This document shows positions 17,797-24,947 of a stretch of DNA of 46,662 bases, piece by piece. The position numbers and the translations under genes are program-made. Location: positions 1 to 46,662 of the forward strand of contig NZ_JAACYW010000062.1 in the NCBI RefSeq assembly GCF_015356825.1, in the 5' to 3' direction. This DNA is from Catenulispora rubra. Its GTDB lineage: Bacteria > Actinomycetota > Actinomycetes > Streptomycetales > Catenulisporaceae. Under the pieces are notes generated by a model. It did no database searches. It was not told where the DNA came from and saw only the letters and a list, made by a program, of their open reading frames with translations. Each line of letters starts with the position of its first letter. Position 1 is the first letter of the stretch.

Positions 17797-18842
17797 TGGC
17801 CACGTGTCCGGACGGACACCAGTCGGTCGCGACCGACTACTGCGACGAGTGCGGCCTGTCGATGGGCGCGCCGCTGGCGGCGCCCGGGAACTCGGCCCCG
17901 GCCGGCGGGCCGGCGGGCCACGGCTCGCCGTCCGCGCCGTCCTACGGCGCGGCCGGCGAGCCGTGCCCGAAGTGCCTGATGCCCCGGCAGGACGGCGACA
18001 CGTTCTGCGAGGGCTGCGGGTTCCCGTTCGACGAGGAACAGAACAGCGACACGATCGACGAGCCAGAGCTGGACATCGAGGCCGAGCTGCGCAAGGCCGA
18101 GAAGGCCCAGCGGGCGGCCGAGGAGGCGGCTCGCGAGGCGGCGGCGCGGACCGGCGGGCAGGGTGGGCAGGGCGGCCAGATCGGCCAGATCGGTCAGGGT
18201 GGCCCGAGCGGCCCGGTCGTGCAGGGCTTCGCGAACGGCGTGAATCAGGGCACGCTGACCGATCCGGGCAGCGGCAGCGGGCGGACCGGTTCGACCGGAC
18301 AGGTCGGTCAGGGTAGCCAAGGCGGCCAGAACGGTCAGGGCAGCCAGGGCGGCCCGGCGAATCAGGGCTCGCAGGTCGGTCCGGACTCCGATCCGCTGGC
18401 CCAGACCGTCACCTCCGACCCGGGCGGCGCCGTGACCGCGGTCCAGTGGATCGCCATCGCCAGCGCCGACCGCGCGTACTACGACGCGGTGGTCGCCGAG
18501 GGCGAGATCGACGCCAACGCCTACCCGTTCCCGCCGTACTGCCCGGACCGCCAGTTCGAGCTCAAGGGCGACACGGTGCGCATCGGCCGCTCGGGCAAGC
18601 GCGGGAACGTCGACATCGACCTCACCGGCCCGCCCACCGACCCCGGCGTCTCGCACCTGCACGCGGTGTTCCAGCACCGCCCCGACGGCGGCTGGCAGGT
18701 GGTGGACCTGGGGTCGATGAACGGCACGGTGCTCAACGACGACACCGCCCCGATCCCGGCGAACCAGGCCTTCCCGGTCGAGGCCGGGTATCGCATCCAT
18801 GTCGGGGTGTGGACGACGCTGACGCTGATCCAGCTCGCCTGA
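17793..18842 (+). CDS. FHA-domain protein with zinc ribbons (likely PknG partner)
   Basis: This 349-residue cytoplasmic protein has an N-terminal Cys cluster (Cys5, Cys17, Cys20: DYCDECG) and a second zinc ribbon (Cys58/61/72/75: CPKC...FCEGCG). An acidic stretch SDTIDEPELDIEAE contains Thr87, the best candidate phosphosite. A charged helix (91-119) and a Gly/Gln repeat linker (GGQ/GQ units, 120-194) follow. The C-terminal FHA domain (253-345) keeps RIGRS (263-267), SHLHA (287-291) and GSMNGT (307-312), the phosphothreonine-binding residues. GarA/OdhI, the PknG substrates in relatives, are FHA proteins with an N-terminal TT motif; that motif is not seen here. The position at the end of the pknG operon supports a role as kinase substrate or reader. 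Confidence 0.93.
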   Translation: MMATCPDGHQSVATDYCDECGLSMGAPLAAPGNSAPAGGPAGHGSPSAPSYGAAGEPCPKCLMPRQDGDTFCEGCGFPFDEEQNSDTIDEPELDIEAELRKAEKAQRAAEEAAREAAARTGGQGGQGGQIGQIGQGGPSGPVVQGFANGVNQGTLTDPGSGSGRTGSTGQVGQGSQGGQNGQGSQGGPANQGSQVGPDSDPLAQTVTSDPGGAVTAVQWIAIASADRAYYDAVVAEGEIDANAYPFPPYCPDRQFELKGDTVRIGRSGKRGNVDIDLTGPPTDPGVSHLHAVFQHRPDGGWQVVDLGSMNGTVLNDDTAPIPANQAFPVEAGYRIHVGVWTTLTLIQLA

Positions 18843-18854
18843 CAGCTCGCCTGA
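18831..18854 (+). repeat. 12-bp exact tandem duplication spanning the FHA stop codon
   Basis: The unit CAGCTCGCCTGA occurs at 18831-18842, where it encodes Gln-Leu-Ala-stop, and again immediately at 18843-18854 after the gene. The last codons and stop are therefore duplicated in frame. Confidence 0.9.
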
Positions 18855-18965
18855 CAGCGGCGCCCGCGACGAGCGGGAGGGAACCCGGCCGAACCGCGAC
18901 GGCCCCCGGTACGTGCCATCAGTGGAGGTCAAAGGCCTCCGCGGAGCCGAAAGGTGGCACGAAAG

Positions 18966-19523
18966 ATGTCCAAGCCGGGATTCCCTCCCACCGCCCGGGT
19001 CGCCGGGGCCCTGTCGGCGGTGGCGCTGCTCGCGCTGGCGGCGGCCTGTTCCTCCTCCTCGGGAAAGAGCAGCAGTCCGTCGTCGAGCACCTCCGGCACC
19101 TCCGGCACCACGGTGAACAGCGGTTCTGCCGCAGTCAACGGGACGCAGACCACGGTGCTCACCGCACCGGACGGCCACACGCTCTACTACTTCACCCCGG
19201 ACACCGCCGGCGGCAAGCCGACGTGCACCGGCGGTTGCGCCGCGACCTGGCCGGCGCTGACCGCGGCCAGTCCGACCGAGGCCACCACCGCTAAGGGCAC
19301 GCTGACCGTGGTGAGCGGCCAGGTGGTCTACAACGGTCACCCGCTGTACGAGTTCACCGGTGACAGCGCCGCCGGACAGGCGAACGGCGAGGGCAGCGGC
19401 GGCACGTGGTACGCCGCCACCCCCGCCCTGGCGACCGGGGCCGGCCCGGGCACCGCGATGCCGTCCAGCCCGTCCGGTCCCGCCACTTCCGGTGGCAGTG
19501 GCGGCGGCGGTTACCACTACTGA
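18966..19523 (+). CDS. Secreted-repeat lipoprotein (COG4315-like)
   Basis: This 185-residue exported lipoprotein has a signal peptide ending in the lipobox LAAAC (Cys28) and a Ser/Thr/Gly-rich tether to about 65. Two related repeats follow: LTAPDGHTLYYFTPDTAGG with CTGGCAATWPAL, and VVYNGHPLYEFTGDSAAGQ. This is the pattern of the secreted-repeat family found in many actinobacterial lipoproteins. Its biochemical role is unknown; a haem- or metal-related function has been suggested for distant relatives. The C-terminus is Gly-rich and ends GGGGYHY. ATG at 18966 was chosen because AAAGGTGG lies 8-13 bases upstream; an in-frame GTG at 18954 is possible. Confidence 0.85.
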   Translation: MSKPGFPPTARVAGALSAVALLALAAACSSSSGKSSSPSSSTSGTSGTTVNSGSAAVNGTQTTVLTAPDGHTLYYFTPDTAGGKPTCTGGCAATWPALTAASPTEATTAKGTLTVVSGQVVYNGHPLYEFTGDSAAGQANGEGSGGTWYAATPALATGAGPGTAMPSSPSGPATSGGSGGGGYHY

Positions 19524-19547
19524 GCTGTCAGTGTGCTGTCGGTGCTG

Positions 19548-19643
19548 TCACTTGTCGCGCTTACGGACGGTGTCCACCCACAGTGCGGCCCCTCCGGCCC
19601 CCGCGAGCACGATCAGGATGATGCCGAAAACGGTCCCGTTCAT
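19548..19643 (-). CDS. 31-residue single-helix membrane peptide
   Basis: A short frame starts at ATG 19643 with GAGAGGGGAG 11 bases upstream and ends at 19548. The product has one hydrophobic helix (VFGIIILIVLAGAG-like, residues 5-19, then GAALW) followed by a basic tail (VRKRDK), the usual shape of small actinobacterial membrane proteins. The ribosome site lies in the second arm of the hairpin at 19655-19694, so translation may depend on opening that structure. It sits between convergent neighbours and could be an independent gene or a fortuitous frame. Confidence 0.5.
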   Translation of the reverse strand: MNGTVFGIILIVLAGAGGAALWVDTVRKRDK

Positions 19644-19654
19644 GAAAAACAGCG

Positions 19655-19694
19655 CTCCCCTCTCGCTACCCGAACCACGGTAGCGAGAGGGGAG
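19655..19694 (-). terminator. Perfect 16-bp hairpin with T-run downstream of the phosphodiester glycosidase gene
   Basis: Arms 19655-19670 and 19679-19694 are perfectly complementary around an 8-base loop. Read on the minus strand, the stem lies 23 bases beyond the stop at 19718 and is followed by CGCTGTTTTT, an intrinsic-terminator shape. The same stem carries the Shine-Dalgarno sequence of the 31-residue peptide. Confidence 0.8.
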
Positions 19695-19717
19695 TCAGAG
19701 AGCGAGCGAGCTTTCGG

Positions 19718-21625
19718 TTAACGACTGTATACGGCCACGAAATCGCGTTCCTCGGTGGAGAAATAGCGCTGCCCGGTCCGGGCGAACTCCAGCAGTTTCG
19801 TCGAGGTCGGATTCCCCGTGCTGTTCGGGTTCGCGGCGTAGGTCATGTAGGACACCCACTCCTGGTTGATGTCCAGCTCCATGCCGCGCACCGCGCCGGC
19901 CCGCTGCAACAGCTCGGCGAGCGTGCGCACGGACAGGGCCGGGCCGATCGCGTAGACCACGTTGCCGTCGGCGGTGACGCCGATCCCGGAGCGCCACACG
20001 AAGTAGGCGTTCTTCACCGTCACGCCCCACAGCTTCTTGTCGTCGCTGTCCACGCTCGGGTTGACCTGGCCGTTGTCCACCAGCAGCTGCAGGTTCTGCC
20101 GGACGCCGACCACGTTCGGGTCCATCTGCAGGCCGGGGCCGGAGTTCCAGGACCCGACGTTCATCGTGCCGTCCTTGTAGAACACCTCGGAGGCCTGGCC
20201 GGGCACCAGCGTGCCGAAGGTCTTGCCGTTGAGGTAGAAGCCGCCGTGCGCGTCGTTCGGGTTCATCAGGAACGCGCCGTTCCAGGTCGCGATCAGGTTC
20301 TTGAGCTGGTCGCCGGCCAGGTGGTCGGTCTGGTTGTAGCCGGCCGTGCCGGGCTGCTGGGAGCCGGGGTGCAGGACGAAGCTGGCGTGCTTCTGGTCCA
20401 TCCACGACACCGCCGACAGGTACTCCAGGTGCTGGGGGTCCGAGCGCAGCTTCGCGGTCTGGATCACCGGGACGCCGTTGACCACGACCGCGGGGGACCA
20501 GTCGCCCTCGCCGGGCGCCGGGTTCGGCACGAACGGCTTCATCGGGGGCAGCACGTGCTCGTTCTTGGCCAGCGTCGGCGTCGCCGAGGGCGGGGCCAGA
20601 TCGGCCAGCTGCTGCGGGGACAGCGTGCCGCCGGTCTTGGGCTTGTTGTTCTGGTACTGCTGGTTCTCCATCCAGGTCACGGCCCAGCCCATGGCGTGCC
20701 CGCGGGCCCACTCGGCCACCCGCGCCTGGTTGCTCATGTTGCCCGGGGCGCTCAGCGCGCCGTAGAGCGAGTAGCTGGTCATGAACGCGAACACGGCCAG
20801 CACCGCCGCGATGCTGCGGAAGACTATCTTTCGGCGGCGGCGCTGGGCCGGGGAGAGCCGGTCCTTGCGGCGGCTGCCCGCACGGCGGCGGCCGCGGCCG
20901 CCGTGCTCGGCGTCCAGGGCGTCCAGGGCGTCCGGGCCGTCCGGGCCGTGGTGCTCGGGATCCTCGCCGCCGTCGTAGCCGGCGAAGCCCTCCTGGAAGC
21001 TGGAGGAGAACTCGTCCTGGTCCGGGCCCTGGGAGTAGCCGTTGGCCTGCGGTCGCGGGCCAGGGACTCCGGCCGGCCGCAGATCCTCAGGGTTTTGAGG
21101 GACCCGGCGCCGAGTGCCGCGCGGGACGTGGGTTTCCTCGGCGGTCCGCATCTCCTGCGTCGCGCGGTCCACGCGCTGGAAGCTCGGGCTCTGCTGGTAG
21201 CTCGGCGGCTGCTGCGCGTAGCCGGCCTGCGGACGCCCCGCCTGGGGCGGATAGCCGGACTGCTGGTAGCCGCCCTGCTGGTAGTCCTGGCGCGGCTGCT
21301 GGCTCGGATCGCGGGGGTCACGCGGGGCGCGGGGATCGCGCTGCTGACTCGGGTCGCGCGGATCGCGCTGCTGACCGGCTCGCGGATCACGGCCCTGCGG
21401 GCGCTGTGGGTACTGGGGAGCTTGAGGGGCCTGAGGAGCCTGAGGGTTGGAGTGGTCGTCCCACGGCGTCCGCGGCTCCGCTGCGGGCCCCTGGCGCGGG
21501 TCCTGCGGGGGCCGGGGCCGCGGTACATCACGGCTGCGGGGCGGTCCCTGCGGCCGGTCCGGCCGCGGAGGAACCCCGCGTCCCGGATAGCCGTCGCCGG
21601 TCCTTCCCGTCGGTGCCGGTGTCAT
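19718..21625 (-). CDS. Membrane-anchored phosphodiester glycosidase family protein
   Basis: This 635-residue protein has a long disordered Pro/Gln/Arg-rich cytoplasmic region (1-250) with low-complexity runs such as PQAPQAPQYPQ and DPRDPSQQ. A basic segment (RRRKIVFR) precedes a single transmembrane helix (SIAAVLAVFAFMTSYSLYG). The extracellular C-terminal domain resembles the NAGPA/phosphodiester glycosidase fold (DUF2233), seen in WNGAFLMNPNDAHGGFYLNGK, VYAIGPALSVRTLAELL and MELDINQEWVSYM. Family members remove sugar residues from phosphodiester-linked glycans. The catalytic core is intact and the disordered head is unusually long. It is monocistronic, with a strong hairpin at its end. Confidence 0.85.
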   Translation of the reverse strand: MTPAPTGRTGDGYPGRGVPPRPDRPQGPPRSRDVPRPRPPQDPRQGPAAEPRTPWDDHSNPQAPQAPQAPQYPQRPQGRDPRAGQQRDPRDPSQQRDPRAPRDPRDPSQQPRQDYQQGGYQQSGYPPQAGRPQAGYAQQPPSYQQSPSFQRVDRATQEMRTAEETHVPRGTRRRVPQNPEDLRPAGVPGPRPQANGYSQGPDQDEFSSSFQEGFAGYDGGEDPEHHGPDGPDALDALDAEHGGRGRRRAGSRRKDRLSPAQRRRRKIVFRSIAAVLAVFAFMTSYSLYGALSAPGNMSNQARVAEWARGHAMGWAVTWMENQQYQNNKPKTGGTLSPQQLADLAPPSATPTLAKNEHVLPPMKPFVPNPAPGEGDWSPAVVVNGVPVIQTAKLRSDPQHLEYLSAVSWMDQKHASFVLHPGSQQPGTAGYNQTDHLAGDQLKNLIATWNGAFLMNPNDAHGGFYLNGKTFGTLVPGQASEVFYKDGTMNVGSWNSGPGLQMDPNVVGVRQNLQLLVDNGQVNPSVDSDDKKLWGVTVKNAYFVWRSGIGVTADGNVVYAIGPALSVRTLAELLQRAGAVRGMELDINQEWVSYMTYAANPNSTGNPTSTKLLEFARTGQRYFSTEERDFVAVYSR

Positions 21626-21775
21626 CCACGATCCTCTCAGTCCGGTCCCCGATCCAGCCTCAGAGTATGGCCATTCATTGATGGGTACCGCCAGCTTGCC
21701 AACTTTTCCCTGCGCTCCTCAGACGCGTAGCAACCCCGGGGCGGTTGCGGAGCAAGAGGGCGAAAGAGACGTGGC

Positions 21776-22681
21776 CTACATCACTCGCGAACGGAGCCGG
21801 CGCAGCATCCGGGCATCGGCGAAACCGACCGCGCGGGCCGCCGCTTCCACCGTCGCCCCATGTCCGATCAGGTGTTCGGCCCGTTCCACGCGCAGGGTTT
21901 GCTGGTAACGCAGCGGCGTCATCCCGGTGCTCTCGACGAACTGCCGGGTCAGCGTGCGCTCGCTGACACCGCCGGCGCGGGCCAGATCGACCAGGCGCAA
22001 AGGTTCGGCAAAATCCGTGTCGATCCGGTCCTGCGCGCGGTGCACCGCGTCGCGCAGATGCCAGCGGTGCCGCAGCATCGCACTGTCCTGAGACTCCTCG
22101 CCGGAGCGCCGCGCGTAGACCACCATGTCCCGGGCGACGCGCGCCGCCGCGGCCGGGCCGTGCCGCTCGGCGACCAGGTGCAGCGCGAGGTCGATGCCGC
22201 TGGCGATGCCGGCGGAGGTCACCACCCGGTCGTCGGCGACGTAGACCACGTCGCGCTCGACGCGGGCCCGGGGGTAGCGCGCGGCGAGTTCGTCCTGCAG
22301 ATCGTGGTGCGTGGTGCAGCGCCGGTCGGTCAGCAGCCCGGCCTGGCCCAGCACGTCGGCCCCGGAGCACACGCTGGCCACGGTGCCGCCGGCGCGGTGG
22401 TGCTCGACCAGCCGGGCCAGCAGCTCGCGGCCCGGGCGCGGGCTGCCCTTGAGCGTGGGCGAGCGCCAGCCCGGGACCAGCACGAGGTCCTCCGGGCCGG
22501 CGCCGGGCCAGTCGGTCTCGGCGCGCAGCCGGACGCCCTGCGCGCTCACGATGTCTTCCTGCTCGGCGTAGTACCGCAGCTCGTACGGGAAACCGAGATC
22601 ATCGGCGGTGGAGAACACCTGGGCCGGACCGGACAGGTCCAGCAGGTGCAGGCGCGGGATGAGCAGGAAGACGACCTTCAC
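21776..22681 (-). CDS. GlxA-type transcriptional regulator (DJ-1/PfpI plus AraC domain)
   Basis: This 301-residue regulator has an N-terminal DJ-1/PfpI-like domain (1-175; VASVCSGADVLGQAGLL contains the nucleophile-elbow Cys) and a C-terminal AraC-type HTH region (about 215-301; SERTLTRQFVESTGMTPLRYQQTLRVERA). The second HTH breaks off early: after ADARMLRRLRSR it ends in VM, without the usual PxxYR end. About 10-15 residues are missing, with no obvious continuation in the other frames. It starts 7 bases after the cysteine hydrolase stop, so the two form an operon. It may respond to a small nitrogen compound or aldehyde; that is speculative. Confidence 0.9.
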   Translation of the reverse strand: MKVVFLLIPRLHLLDLSGPAQVFSTADDLGFPYELRYYAEQEDIVSAQGVRLRAETDWPGAGPEDLVLVPGWRSPTLKGSPRPGRELLARLVEHHRAGGTVASVCSGADVLGQAGLLTDRRCTTHHDLQDELAARYPRARVERDVVYVADDRVVTSAGIASGIDLALHLVAERHGPAAAARVARDMVVYARRSGEESQDSAMLRHRWHLRDAVHRAQDRIDTDFAEPLRLVDLARAGGVSERTLTRQFVESTGMTPLRYQQTLRVERAEHLIGHGATVEAAARAVGFADARMLRRLRSRVM

Positions 22682-22688
22682 AATCCGG

Positions 22689-23315
22689 TCAGCCTACCCG
22701 GCCGGCCGCCAGGGCGCCCGCGCCGACGACCCCGACGACCTCGTCGACCGTCGCGACGGTCGCGAAGCGGTTGGCGAGGGCGAAGACGGTGCGCTCCACG
22801 ACCGCCGCGGCCGGCAGCGTGCGCGGGTCGGCCAGCAGCTGCTCGGGGCTCAGGTCCTCCGGCGCGTCCGGGTGCGGGATCGGGTTGGTCGCGCATCCGT
22901 CGACCACGAACGTCACCCGGTAGCCCAGGTCGGAGCCCAGGCGCGCGGTGGTCTCGCAGCACTGCTCGGTGCGGATGCCGCAGATCGCCAGCTCGCCGAC
23001 GCCCTGCTCGGTGAGCAGCTGCTGCAGGTTGGTGGTGGTGAACGCGTTGTGCGAGGTCTTGCGGATCTGGGGCTCGCCGGCGGCCGGCGCGCGCAGGCCG
23101 TCGAGGTAGCGGACGTGGCCGGACTCCGGGTCGAAGACGCCGCCGCTGCCGGGCTCCTGGTGCAGGACCCAGACGACGAGGTCGCCGTTCTCGCGGGCGT
23201 GGTCGACCAGGCGGTTGACGTCGTCCGCGATGTCGGGGTTGTCGATGAGCGCCCACAGGGGGCGGGAACGGAAGGACTCCTGGACGTCGATCACGATGAG
23301 GGCTCGCTGTGTCAT
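22689..23315 (-). CDS. Isochorismatase-family cysteine hydrolase
   Basis: This 208-residue cytoplasmic hydrolase contains the catalytic triad of the family: Asp10 in VIDVQESF, Lys in IRKTSHNAF, and the nucleophile Cys in CGIRTEQCCETTARLG. Such enzymes hydrolyse amides or enol ethers (nicotinamide, N-carbamoyl compounds, isochorismate); the substrate cannot be decided. It is first in a two-gene operon with the GlxA-type regulator, which is its likely controller. A 323-base region separates it from the divergent sugar transporter operon. Confidence 0.9.
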   Translation of the reverse strand: MTQRALIVIDVQESFRSRPLWALIDNPDIADDVNRLVDHARENGDLVVWVLHQEPGSGGVFDPESGHVRYLDGLRAPAAGEPQIRKTSHNAFTTTNLQQLLTEQGVGELAICGIRTEQCCETTARLGSDLGYRVTFVVDGCATNPIPHPDAPEDLSPEQLLADPRTLPAAAVVERTVFALANRFATVATVDEVVGVVGAGALAAGRVG

Positions 23316-23638
23316 GTCCTCTACGATCGCCGTCCGGCCGGTCGTGCGGCAGACCTGTTCCGGCCCGGATGCGGAACGATCCGGTCAGGGCGGCCGGAGC
23401 GGCCGGGATCCTGATCAACATCTGCGGCTCAACAGTGGTTCATCGTGAAGTCGCTTTCAAGGCCTTGATTACGCCCGATTTGATCACGGTTTGTGGGCAT
23501 TTTGAGGTGACGGTTCGATAACTGGTCTATACCTGAGGGCCGTCTGGTCTATACCGCTGGGCCAAACGTGATTAGCGTGTCCCAGCGTCACGACCTGTAG
23601 TCCCCAACCCTCACCCTTCCTACAAAGGTGGATCCCAG
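23316..23638. promoter_or_regulatory. Divergent intergenic region, promoters of cysteine hydrolase and sugar ABC operon
   Basis: No gene is visible in these 323 bases. The right half is relatively AT-rich (about 23445-23520) and contains TTGAGG at 23502-23507, a possible -35 element for the sugar operon. The paired operator-like repeats follow at 23521-23558. AAAGGTGG is the ribosome site of the binding-protein gene. Confidence 0.6.
23521..23558 (+). promoter_or_regulatory. Two DasR-like operator sites upstream of the sugar ABC operon
   Basis: ACTGGTCTATACCTGA (23521-23536) and TCTGGTCTATACCGCT (23543-23558) share the 12-base core CTGGTCTATACC, 22 bp apart, about two helix turns. From memory, the DasR consensus in streptomycetes is close to ACTGGTCTAGACCACT. 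The first site keeps the ACTGGTCTA half and the ACC of the other half. Placement over the presumed -10 region fits repression. A GntR/HutC-type repressor of aminosugar uptake is therefore the expected controller. Confidence 0.6.
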
Positions 23639-24925
23639 GTGAAGCGTCTCGCCACTCTCGCCGCGACCGGTCTGGTCGCGTCTCTCGCCCTGTCGGCGTG
23701 CTCGTCCAGCAAGTCCTCGTCGTCCGGCTCGAACACCGGCAGCTCCTCCAAGCCGGTCACCATCACGCTGCTCGCGCCGAACTACGGCAGCACCCCGACC
23801 GACGACACCAAGCTGTACTGGCAGAACATCATCAACGCCTTCCAGGCCAAGTACCCGAACGTCAAGGTCGACCTGCAGATGGCGACCTGGGACAACCTGG
23901 CCACCAAGCTGACCACGGCGGTCCAGAACAACGACGCCCCGGACCTGTTCGAGGGTGGCGGCTACGCCGACGTCGCGGCGCAGGGCCTGCTGTACAAGGC
24001 CTCGGACATCGTCTCCACACAGACCGTGTCGAACCTGATCCCGCACGTGGCCCAGCTCGGCCAGACCAAGGGCCAGGACGGCAACTCGGCCCAGTACGGC
24101 ATCCCGTTCACCACCTCGACCCGTGCGCTGTTCTACAACACCGCGCTGTTCCAGCAGGCCGGCATCACCTCGCCGCCGCAGACCTGGGCCGACGTGGCCG
24201 CCGACGCCGCGAAGATCAAGGGGATCGGCAAGACCGGCTTCGGCCTGCCGCTGGGCTCGGAGGAGGCGCAGGCCGAGACCTACCTGTGGTTCCTGGGCAA
24301 CGGCGGCGCCTACAAGGACGCCTCGGGCGCGTGGGCGATCAACTCCCCGCAGAACGTGCAGACCTTCCAGTGGCTGACCGACAACCTGGTCAAGCCCGGT
24401 CTGACCGAGTCGGACCCGGCCACCAAGTCCCGCACCGACCTGTGGAAGGACTTCGCGGCCGGCAACACGGGCATGATCAACGGCTCCCCGTCGCTGCTCC
24501 CGATCCTCAAGGAGGGGACCATCGGCAGCAACTGGAAGGCCGCCGCGATCCCCGGCAAGTCCGGCCCGGTCTCCTCCCCGCTCGGCGTCGCCGACTTCAT
24601 CGAGGCCTTCAACACGCACCCGGACCACAAGACGGCGATCGGCCAGTTCCTGGACTTCGCGTTGCAGAAGCAGTACCAGGAGCAGTTCGACAACGAGTAC
24701 GACCTGCTCCCGGCCACCCAGGACGCGGCGACCGACCTGTCGACGCAGAACCCGGCCCTGAAGCCGTTCATCGACGCGCTGCCCTCGGCCGCCTGGTACC
24801 CGAGCTCGGACCCGAACTGGGACCCGGCCTCGCAGAAGGTCAAGGACATCGTCGGCAAGGCCGTGACCTCCGACCCGAAGGGCGTCCTGGACCAGATCCA
24901 GGCCGTCGCGACGGCGAAGAACTAA
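23639..24925 (+). CDS. Sugar ABC transporter substrate-binding lipoprotein
   Basis: This 428-residue extracellular binding protein of the carbohydrate-uptake 1 family has a signal peptide with lipobox LSAC (Cys21) and a Ser/Gly/Asn tether. The family-1 binding fold begins near residue 40 (VTITLLAPNYG) with WQNIINAFQAKYPNVKVDL, PDLFEGGGYADVAAQGLL and YGIPFTTSTRALFYNTALFQQAG. The C-terminus (FIDALPSAAWYPSSDPNW...GVLDQIQA) is normal. No ATPase gene follows; actinobacterial systems of this class, including DasABC, use the shared ATPase MsiK. The operator sites upstream suggest N-acetylglucosamine/chitobiose or a related sugar; this is inference. The GTG start at 23639 follows AAAGGTGG. Confidence 0.92.
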   Translation: MKRLATLAATGLVASLALSACSSSKSSSSGSNTGSSSKPVTITLLAPNYGSTPTDDTKLYWQNIINAFQAKYPNVKVDLQMATWDNLATKLTTAVQNNDAPDLFEGGGYADVAAQGLLYKASDIVSTQTVSNLIPHVAQLGQTKGQDGNSAQYGIPFTTSTRALFYNTALFQQAGITSPPQTWADVAADAAKIKGIGKTGFGLPLGSEEAQAETYLWFLGNGGAYKDASGAWAINSPQNVQTFQWLTDNLVKPGLTESDPATKSRTDLWKDFAAGNTGMINGSPSLLPILKEGTIGSNWKAAAIPGKSGPVSSPLGVADFIEAFNTHPDHKTAIGQFLDFALQKQYQEQFDNEYDLLPATQDAATDLSTQNPALKPFIDALPSAAWYPSSDPNWDPASQKVKDIVGKAVTSDPKGVLDQIQAVATAKN

Positions 24926-24947
24926 GGCAGTACGGGACGTCCCAGCG

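Noticed and set aside
16362..19517. 1051-codon open frame on the minus strand
   Set aside because: It is the shadow of the VWA, FHA and lipoprotein genes: the product is Arg/Gly/His-rich with no domains, while the plus frames have clear motifs.
20246..21730. 494-codon plus-strand frame with hydrophobic-looking stretches
   Set aside because: It is the antisense shadow of the disordered and membrane region of the phosphodiester glycosidase gene; the apparent Leu/Val runs come from complementing repeated Pro/Gln/Arg codons.
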